Source of the DNA: Nitrospiria bacterium
GTDB lineage: Bacteria > Nitrospirota > CAKKRA01 > 9FT-COMBO-42-15
Length of the DNA: 7,758 nt
NCBI GenBank assembly: GCA_919902475.1
Contig: CAKKRA010000086.1
Span: forward strand, 1-7,758
Direction: 5' to 3'
Position 1 is the stretch's first letter, and each line of letters begins with the position of its first letter. Shown here in pieces: positions 1 through 4,414 of this stretch. Made by a program: the position numbers and the translations under genes. The notes beneath the pieces are model-generated. The model was not told the origin of the DNA. It did not search any database and saw only the letters and a list, made by a program, of their open reading frames with translations.

Positions 1-214
1 GATGGAAAGGATGGCCGCCTGATGGCTTTTTACACACATATTGACAAGACCCCTTAAAGTCAGCAGCAATATCTACAGGATATTATTTTTTCCTGCTAAG
101 GGCAGAATTTTTGTAATGCTTCATGGATTTATCAAGAAAGGGAACAAGACCCCTGTAAATGAAATAGAAACAGCGGAAAAAAGGCTGAAAGATTATATTA
201 ACAGATGTATTTAA
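1..214 (+). pseudogene. Frameshifted HigB/Gp49-like (RelE superfamily) toxin, 5' end outside window
   Basis: The frame ending at the TAA at 212-214 encodes a C-terminal half typical of HigB/Gp49-type mRNA-interferase toxins: a KVSSNIYRILFF strand, then a VMLHGFIKKGNKTP turn, then a basic helix (EIETAEKRLKDYINR). That frame is closed upstream by a TGA at 20-22 and has no plausible start; HigB proteins are normally about 110 residues. In the other frame, bases 1-54 read DGKDGRLMAFYTHIDKTP, which resembles the segment just before the conserved LWELR strand of the family. Joining the two frames near base 55 rebuilds the family pattern except that the WELR codons are missing. I infer a short out-of-frame deletion there, leaving the toxin inactive. 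An antitoxin gene follows after 13 nt, in the toxin-first order of higBA. Family assignment is fairly secure; the exact lesion is inference. Confidence 0.6.
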
Positions 215-227
215 TGGAGGTGGTATA

Positions 228-521
228 ATGGATTGGAAGAAATATAAAAAAGAACTTTTAAAAAACCCAAAGGTGCGGGATGAATACGAAAAGCTTAAGC
301 CAGAATTTAACCTTGTTTCATCTATTATTGAAACAAGACTAAAGAAAAAGATGACTCAGGAAGAAGTGGCGAGCAAGGCTGGCATACCTCAATCAACTGT
401 TGCAAGGATTGAAGGTCTCACACATGGGATACCAAAACTATCTACCTTGCAGAAGATAGCCAATGCCCTTGATGCAAGGCTTGTAGTAAAGATTGAGTCT
501 AAAAAGGTTAAGGCTGCATAA
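228..521 (+). CDS. HigA-type XRE-family antitoxin
   Basis: This 97-residue protein has a helix-turn-helix of the XRE/Cro-C1 class: MTQEEVASKAGIPQSTVARIE at about residues 42-62 gives the two helices and turn, and the following segment (LSTLQKIANALDARLVVKI, about 71-89) completes the five-helix fold. The N-terminal helix (about 1-30, lysine- and glutamate-rich) is typical of HigA antitoxins encoded after HigB/Gp49 toxins. It should bind the toxin and repress the operon promoter, which lies outside the window. The ATG at 228 is preceded by a GGAGG at 216-220 with a 7-nt gap. The gene appears intact although the toxin before it looks broken, so it may now act only as an orphan regulator or protect against related toxins. 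That last point is inference. Confidence 0.85.
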   Translation: MDWKKYKKELLKNPKVRDEYEKLKPEFNLVSSIIETRLKKKMTQEEVASKAGIPQSTVARIEGLTHGIPKLSTLQKIANALDARLVVKIESKKVKAA

Positions 522-606
522 AAAAGATATATAATAATACACAACTTGTATGTAAAGGGGGTTTCAAAGAAAGTCTGGTCTTGAAATATCAGCCTCTGCC
601 TCCACC

Positions 607-691
607 GCTCCTTAATAACCTGTCCCTGCAAATCACAATAATCCGCAATCCCTTTATATTAAGCCCTGCAAGAGCCTTATAAACAGCCTCA
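607..691. repeat. 85-bp direct repeat, copy A (downstream of ORF6N gene)
   Basis: Bases 607-691 match 1360-1444 in the same orientation with 4 mismatches and no gaps; the matching positions are 753 bp apart. Copy A lies between the antitoxin gene and the stop of the ORF6N gene. Both copies are open in one minus-strand frame, but all four differences fall at first or second codon positions of that frame, so it is probably not a conserved protein. I see no terminal inverted repeats, no transposase and no integron attC core sites. The rest of 522-763 holds no gene I can support. Confidence 0.85.
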
Positions 692-714
692 TCATTGCAG
701 GCATGAAAAGTACC

Positions 715-750
715 CCTCACCCTGCTCCTCTCGTGCAAGAGGAGAGGGAA
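715..750. repeat. GC-rich hairpin of dispersed-repeat type
   Basis: A CCCTCACCC-type start is followed by a perfect 7-bp stem, CTCCTCT (725-731) and AGAGGAG (738-744), around a 6-base loop, then GGGAAAAG. This resembles the CCCTCACCC...GAGAGGG palindromic repeats scattered through many bacterial genomes. It sits 14 nt past the ORF6N stop codon and could fold in that transcript, but no U-tract follows on the minus strand, so I do not call it a canonical intrinsic terminator. Confidence 0.55.
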
Positions 751-763
751 AAGTAAACTGAGC

Positions 764-1327
764 TTAGTTTTTAACAGCCTTGCGGCTAAGCGTTCTGTAC
801 TGCACTCTGCGCTCCCTGACAATGAATCCGATTTTTCTCTTTTTGGGTTCTGGCGGCGGCGACATTAGTTGACGAATGGCATCAAAAATGGCTTTTATTT
901 CTTCATCGTGTCTTTCTATTTTCCCTTCAAGCTCTGCCAATTTGTAGGCAAGTTCCTTGTGAGTAGATAGTATCTCCCGCAGTTTCACAAATGCCCTCAT
1001 GATTGCAATATTGGCTTGCACTGCTCGTTTAGTCCGAAGAACACTTGAAAGCATGGCAACGCCTTGTTCGGTAAAGGCGTAAGGATTAGCTCGGCTGCCG
1101 CCCCAACTTGAAATCACAAATTGTGATTTCAAGCTTATAACCTCTTGATTTGTAAGCTGAAACATAAAATCCGCAGGAAACCGTTCGGTGTTCCTTTTAA
1201 CCGCCTGTACCAAGACCCTCGGTTCAACACCATAAAGTTCAGCAAGGTCTGTGCTCAACATTACCTTATGACCTCGAGTCATAAATATTTTTCCCTCAAT
1301 TACTTCCTGTTGAATCGTAGGTTCCAT
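764..1327 (-). CDS. ORF6N-domain protein (KilA-N/Bro-N-related phage-type regulator)
   Basis: The 187-residue product carries an ORF6N domain over about residues 8-95. Family hallmarks are visible: IEGKIFMTRGHKVMLSTDLA near the start, the LYGVEPRVLVQAVKRN segment, RFPADFMFQL, SSWGG at 73-77, and PYAFTEQGVAMLSSVL at about 82-97. A helical, probably coiled-coil region follows (about 120-150, ELAYKLAELEGKIERHDEEI). The tail is basic and ends in an unusual extension (about 168-187). Such proteins occur in phages, prophages and genomic islands and are thought to bind DNA; the target is unknown. The ATG at 1327 has GGAGG just upstream (1332-1336). The gene is bracketed by 85-bp direct repeats and contains a perfect palindrome, both listed separately. 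Its orientation is opposite to the antitoxin gene before it, which fits an inserted cassette. Confidence 0.85.
   Translation of the reverse strand: MEPTIQQEVIEGKIFMTRGHKVMLSTDLAELYGVEPRVLVQAVKRNTERFPADFMFQLTNQEVISLKSQFVISSWGGSRANPYAFTEQGVAMLSSVLRTKRAVQANIAIMRAFVKLREILSTHKELAYKLAELEGKIERHDEEIKAIFDAIRQLMSPPPEPKKRKIGFIVRERRVQYRTLSRKAVKN
1107..1133. repeat. Perfect 27-bp inverted repeat inside the ORF6N coding region
   Basis: CTTGAAATCACAA (1107-1119) and TTGTGATTTCAAG (1121-1133) are exact reverse complements separated by one base. It spans codons about 65-74 of the ORF6N protein, ending just before the SSWGG motif. Arms of 13 bp are much longer than expected by chance. It could be an operator, a cruciform, or an mRNA hairpin; none of these is shown by the sequence alone. 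Confidence 0.9.
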
Positions 1328-1359
1328 TATCCCTCCAATTTGAGGCTAATCTCCCCTCT

Positions 1360-1444
1360 GCTCCTTAATAACCTGCACCTGCAAATCACAATAATCCGCA
1401 ATTCCTTTATATTAAGCCCTGCATGAGCCTTATAAACAGCCTCA
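1360..1444. repeat. 85-bp direct repeat, copy B (upstream of ORF6N gene)
   Basis: This is the second copy of the repeat at 607-691, same orientation, 4 mismatches. It lies 33-117 nt upstream of the ORF6N start codon, so it occupies the place of the promoter or 5' untranslated region of that gene. A 9-mer, AAATCACAA, sits at 1383-1391 and is also found in copy A and in both arms of the palindrome inside the ORF6N gene. The remaining bases of 1328-1472 hold only a weak stem (CCTC 1448-1451 with GAGG 1459-1462) after the PPC gene stop. Confidence 0.85.
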
Positions 1445-1472
1445 ATCCCTCGCATTATGAGGTTGTGGGGAG

Positions 1473-1907
1473 TTAAAGCTTCAGCAATGTCAAACCAGAT
1501 ACCGGATCAAGCTCTCTGACAGCGTTTACTCCTGTGATTTCTATAATCACTGCCTCAAGCACAAGAAAGGTTTCTGACTTTTCTCTTAAACAGCCGACCT
1601 TTACCATATCCTTTTTACCGAATGCGCCGTGTAGATGCACCTTTGGCTTATTATCCTGATTAAAGATTGTTCCAAAGCCTACTATTTCATGGCTTTCGCC
1701 GAGCTCCTTCCATACTGGCTTTGGAGGTATCTCGTCCTTTTCAGGGCCTACAACGATTCTTCCCTCCCTCATGCCGCCAAGAAGATAAAACGCAGCAGCC
1801 TTTATCCCTTCCTTTTCTGCAATGCTGTGCAGATTTTCAATCACATCCTCTCTGTCCTCAAACCTCGCTACTACAATCCTTCCTGCTTTGCCAACCTGAT
1901 ATTTCAT
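1473..1907 (-). CDS. PPC/DUF296-domain protein
   Basis: The 144-residue protein is a single PPC (plants and prokaryotes conserved, DUF296) domain over nearly its whole length. It shows GRIVVARFEDREDVIENL at about 9-26, the AAAFYLLGGMREG turn at 37-49, GFGTIF at 77-82, VHLHGAFG at 90-97, GCLRE at 105-109 and VLEAVIIEI at 116-124. The histidines of HLH (91, 93), possibly with H73, match the metal-binding histidines of prokaryotic members. In plants the domain is fused to AT-hooks; stand-alone bacterial forms are of uncertain function, usually annotated as DNA-binding. A GGGAG lies 12 nt before the ATG, a rather long gap, and a convincing promoter overlaps the 3' end of the nucleotidyltransferase gene upstream. 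It therefore seems to be transcribed on its own. Confidence 0.9.
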   Translation of the reverse strand: MKYQVGKAGRIVVARFEDREDVIENLHSIAEKEGIKAAAFYLLGGMREGRIVVGPEKDEIPPKPVWKELGESHEIVGFGTIFNQDNKPKVHLHGAFGKKDMVKVGCLREKSETFLVLEAVIIEITGVNAVRELDPVSGLTLLKL

Positions 1908-1946
1908 AAAAAGCCTTTTCTCCCTTCATATTTATATTATTACGGC

Positions 1947-1975
1947 ATTATAATAAAAGTTAATCTAACAGGCAA
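1947..1975 (-). promoter_or_regulatory. Sigma70-type promoter for the PPC gene
   Basis: On the minus strand TTGCCT (1975-1970) and a perfect TATAAT (1952-1947) are separated by 17 nt. Transcription would start near 1940, leaving a leader of about 33 nt that contains the GGGAG ribosome site. The -35 box overlaps the last codons of the nucleotidyltransferase gene. Confidence 0.6.
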
Positions 1976-2489
1976 TACCCAATCTTTCTGACCATTTCTT
2001 GATGTATTCCATATCAAGATTTTCCCTTTGCATCTCTAAAATCCCTTCTGCATCAAGCCTGTCCTGCTGCCTTTCGCTTAAAAGCTTCAGGATTATTAAA
2101 TCCTCAGGTGTAGCGATATTTATGGGAAAATCAGCCACCTGAGTTGCTACTTTTCTGCTCAGCGCTTCGCTTTTGAAATCATCATCTACAAATAGAAAAT
2201 CAACAGAAATATCTGTATTGCTTTTTAGGGTTGCTCTTAAAAGGGATATCTTCTCAAAGGTTATTGGTTCATTATGTATTAAAACAAATCTGCCGCTTTC
2301 ATTTAACCTTTGCCTGAGAGCATCTGAATCGTCTATTCTGGCAGAAATCAGGAAATCAATATCAACTGTTGCCCTTGGCCTGCTCCAGATTCCAACTGCC
2401 AAGCCGCCAACAAGCATATATTCTATTTTGCTATTCTTAAGAAATGAGCAGACCTCTTTAAGGGCGTGAATGAGCGGGTTATCGTTCAT
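1965..2489 (-). CDS. Nucleotidyltransferase-fold protein (AbiEii/DUF6036-like, possible TA component)
   Basis: This 174-residue protein has the polymerase-beta-type nucleotidyltransferase core: GG at 28-29, then RPRATVDIDF with the metal-binding aspartates D43 and D45, and a third aspartate D97 in SVDFLF. A PEDLIILKLLSERQQDRLDAEGI segment near 129-150 is the usual C-terminal helix of MenA/AbiEii-like and DUF6036-like nucleotidyltransferases, several of which are toxins or antitoxins that modify tRNA or a partner protein. The substrate cannot be read from the sequence. The catalytic residues appear complete. The ATG overlaps the stop of a 57-residue gene upstream (ATGA), and I see no strong separate ribosome site, so translation is probably coupled. 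That gene pair makes a toxin-antitoxin role plausible but unproven. Confidence 0.8.
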   Translation of the reverse strand: MNDNPLIHALKEVCSFLKNSKIEYMLVGGLAVGIWSRPRATVDIDFLISARIDDSDALRQRLNESGRFVLIHNEPITFEKISLLRATLKSNTDISVDFLFVDDDFKSEALSRKVATQVADFPINIATPEDLIILKLLSERQQDRLDAEGILEMQRENLDMEYIKKWSERLGIAC

Positions 2490-2659
2490 TTTGTTTTCAA
2501 GATTGAAAGCTCTTTTAACATCAGCTCTTTGAGCTCGTTTTCTTTGAGTTTTGGGTATCTCTTTCTCATTGCTGCGCGTTTCAGCTCAAGGGACAGCATG
2601 GTAACATCTGCCCATGCCCTTACGCGCCTTTCAATCTCTGCATTTGAGATAGGTTTCAT
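2486..2659 (-). CDS. Small protein (57 aa) coupled to the nucleotidyltransferase
   Basis: Reading the minus strand from the ATG at 2659-2657 gives a 57-residue protein, highly charged and apparently all helical: MKPISNAEIERRVRAWADVT, then LSLELKRAAMRKRYPKLKE, then an ELKELMLKELSIL helix. The stop TGA (2488-2486) overlaps the ATG of the nucleotidyltransferase by ATGA. Small proteins with a WADVT-like N-terminal helix and an RYP-loop precede similar nucleotidyltransferase genes in other genomes as I recall them, which supports a real gene. It has no signal peptide or membrane segment. It may be a partner or antitoxin of the nucleotidyltransferase; this is inference from position. No Shine-Dalgarno sequence precedes it; a possible promoter ends only a few bases upstream. 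Confidence 0.7.
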   Translation of the reverse strand: MKPISNAEIERRVRAWADVTMLSLELKRAAMRKRYPKLKENELKELMLKELSILKTK

Positions 2660-2667
2660 AATTAATA

Positions 2668-2696
2668 AGGTTAGTCTATATGCTGTATTCTGTCAA
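2668..2696 (-). promoter_or_regulatory. Possible promoter for the small-gene/nucleotidyltransferase pair, near-leaderless
   Basis: On the minus strand a perfect TTGACA (2696-2691) is followed after 17 nt by TAACCT (2673-2668), which matches the -10 consensus at only three positions. Transcription would begin about 2661, one or two bases before the ATG at 2659, consistent with the absence of a Shine-Dalgarno sequence there. Confidence 0.4.
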
Positions 2697-2775
2697 GAAA
2701 TTTTGTATCCTTCCAACTAAAACCTCGTCCTTATCCTGTAAATAAGCTTTACATCCTTGTTCTATTACCCTTCCT

Positions 2776-3897
2776 TTACCTTCCCGCAACAGCCTTCAGC
2801 TTTTTTGCAAAGCTGCTGTAGGTCTCTTCGCCTCTTAGTACCTTGTAATAAAATTCAACAATCTTTGAGTTTCTCTTTATTATGCCTGACCAGAAATAGG
2901 GCATGGAGTAGATGAGTTTTACTGCCTTCCATGCATAATTGAATTCAGATATGAACTCCTTTGATATCCTTTCACTGTAATCAGATATGTCAGAATTCTT
3001 ATTAAGGAGGTTGATGATAGTTTCACCTGCAAGGCGGCCGCTCTTTATTGCGTAATAAATGCCTTCACCAACAAGCGGGTCTGTAAGGCCTGCCGCATCG
3101 CCTGCAAGGAGAGCGCTCTTGCCGGTTATATTCAAAGGCGTGTTCTCAGGATTAGTAGGAAGGCGGAAGGCATACGTCTTTTCTATCTTTATATCTTTTA
3201 GAAACGGCCTCTTTTTTATAAACTCAAGAAAATATTTTTTTGGATTGAATGATTCATTCCTTACACTTGCAATGCCAATGTCAAGGCAGCCGTTCTTTGG
3301 AAAGACCCATCCATAGCCGTAAGGTATGGCGCCGATGTCAATTTCCACCAGGTCTGAAAAATCATCGTCAGAGCCTGTTTTTATCTCTGCATTTATTGTG
3401 ATAAATAAGCTTCTCTCCTTTGCAAGGCCGAGTCTCTTTGCTACACTGCTGTTAGCGCCGTCAGCGCCTATTAAATATCTTCCTTTGTATCTGTCTTTTG
3501 AGCTAAAGACAGTTACACTGTTTTGTGAATCATCTATGTCTAAGAGCCTTTCGCCTTCTTTTATTTCTGCCCCTGCCTCTTTTGCCTTCTTTACAAGATA
3601 TGCATCAAAGACCTCGCGGCTCACCATGTATCCTACCGGGCCGTTACTGCCTCTAAATTCAACCTTTTTTTTGCCATTATAGCTGAAGACAGCGCCATTA
3701 ACGTTGTTATTTACAACTGATTTAAAATCCGGGGGAAGGAGATGCTCTGCCTTATAGGATACACAGCCGCCGCACGGCTTATGCCGCGGGAATCTTTCCT
3801 TGTCCAATGCGAGCACTGATAAGCCCTTTTTTGCAAGATAATATGCAGCAGAAGAGCCGGCAGGCCCCAAGCCGATTATTATGCAGTCATAGGTCAT
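2776..3897 (-). CDS. Geranylgeranyl reductase-family FAD-dependent oxidoreductase
   Basis: The 373-residue protein has the layout of the geranylgeranyl reductase family (TIGR02032-type): N-terminal Rossmann motif GLGPAGSSAAY (9-19) with an acidic residue D32 ending the second strand, the family motif KPCGGC (40-45), a second FAD contact GADGANS (144-150), YGWVFPK (195-201), and GDAAG (266-270) followed by DPLVGEGI (273-280). The length is normal for the family. Members use FAD to reduce double bonds of isoprenoid chains in lipids, quinones or chlorophyll side chains; which substrate applies here is not visible. There is no signal peptide, so it should work at the cytoplasmic face of the membrane. 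The cupredoxin gene ends 61 nt upstream on the same strand. No Shine-Dalgarno sequence precedes the ATG, but the start matches the family N-terminus. Confidence 0.9.
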   Translation of the reverse strand: MTYDCIIIGLGPAGSSAAYYLAKKGLSVLALDKERFPRHKPCGGCVSYKAEHLLPPDFKSVVNNNVNGAVFSYNGKKKVEFRGSNGPVGYMVSREVFDAYLVKKAKEAGAEIKEGERLLDIDDSQNSVTVFSSKDRYKGRYLIGADGANSSVAKRLGLAKERSLFITINAEIKTGSDDDFSDLVEIDIGAIPYGYGWVFPKNGCLDIGIASVRNESFNPKKYFLEFIKKRPFLKDIKIEKTYAFRLPTNPENTPLNITGKSALLAGDAAGLTDPLVGEGIYYAIKSGRLAGETIINLLNKNSDISDYSERISKEFISEFNYAWKAVKLIYSMPYFWSGIIKRNSKIVEFYYKVLRGEETYSSFAKKLKAVAGR

Positions 3898-3903
3898 TAA
3901 GAG

Positions 3904-3932
3904 ACATTAATATATTAAAGGCAAAGGGTCAA
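3904..3932 (-). promoter_or_regulatory. Possible promoter for the reductase gene, leaderless
   Basis: On the minus strand TTGACC (3932-3927), a 17-nt spacer and TAATGT (3909-3904, three of six consensus positions) would place the transcript start at or next to the ATG (3897). The -10 match is weak. The reason to list it is that it repeats the arrangement seen before the 57-residue gene. Confidence 0.3.
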
Positions 3933-3958
3933 GTAAATTATGAAGACAAAGCCCTGCG

Positions 3959-4342
3959 CTATGCGGCTTTTTCTTTTATCTCTATCTTTAGTTTTTCAAA
4001 ACCAAAGAGATGCCCCCAGCCGCAGAATTTTGCGCATCTGTATTCAAAGATACCGGCCTTGTCTGCAACAAACTCAACAGTGGTAACTTCATCCTTATTA
4101 ATCAGCGCCCTCTTCTGGCCAAAGTCAGACACAGTAATTCCATGGGTTGTATCCTTGCTCTTAATCTTCAAAACAACCTTGTCGCCCTTGTTTACAGTAA
4201 TATGTGACGGCTCAAATTTGTATTTCTCTGCAGTAAGCTCAAAGACCTTTGTTTCCGGTGTTTCTGTTTGTGTAAAGACCGGTAAAACAAACGCAAATAT
4301 TACAACCACTAAAATAGATGATACAACAAGCAACTTTTTCAT
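3959..4342 (-). CDS. Exported CuA-like cupredoxin domain protein
   Basis: This 127-residue protein begins with a signal peptide or membrane anchor (residues 1-24: KK, then a long hydrophobic run). A single cupredoxin domain follows, related to the copper domain of cytochrome c oxidase subunit II and nitrous oxide reductase: KFEPSHITVNKGD (42-54), H67 in TTHGITV, and CAKFCGWGH (103-111). H67, C103, C107 and H111 match CuA ligands. The methionine expected three residues after H111 is a glycine (G114), and the glutamate of the usual C-x-E-x-C motif is lysine. The protein would carry electrons or hold copper in the periplasm. No oxidase subunit I is nearby, so its partner is unknown. The ATG has GGAGG 8 nt upstream, a strong ribosome site. 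Confidence 0.85.
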   Translation of the reverse strand: MKKLLVVSSILVVVIFAFVLPVFTQTETPETKVFELTAEKYKFEPSHITVNKGDKVVLKIKSKDTTHGITVSDFGQKRALINKDEVTTVEFVADKAGIFEYRCAKFCGWGHLFGFEKLKIEIKEKAA

Positions 4343-4414
4343 AGCGCCTACCTCCTTTTTTATCTTCCAAGGCTCAGCATAGGAAGAACACTCTTTTTTG
4401 ATAACCTTGACCTA

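Noticed and set aside
738..763. Intrinsic terminator for the ORF6N gene at the GC-rich hairpin.
   Set aside because: The stem is good, but no T-run follows on the minus strand.
607..1444. Integron cassette with attC sites.
   Set aside because: The repeats lack GTTRRRY/RYYYAAC core sites and do not fold as an imperfect palindrome.
1327..1455. A 42-residue minus-strand frame starting at 1455 and overlapping the ORF6N start as TAATG, a possible leader peptide.
   Set aside because: Most of it is the 85-bp repeat, and all differences between the two repeat copies change the amino acid in this frame, so there is no sign of selection on a protein; no clear ribosome site precedes it.
2737..2753. 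Terminator after the reductase gene (TGTAAA/TTTACA stem, 5-base loop).
   Set aside because: The stem is short and AT-rich with no T-run beyond it; it also falls inside the possible barrel relic.
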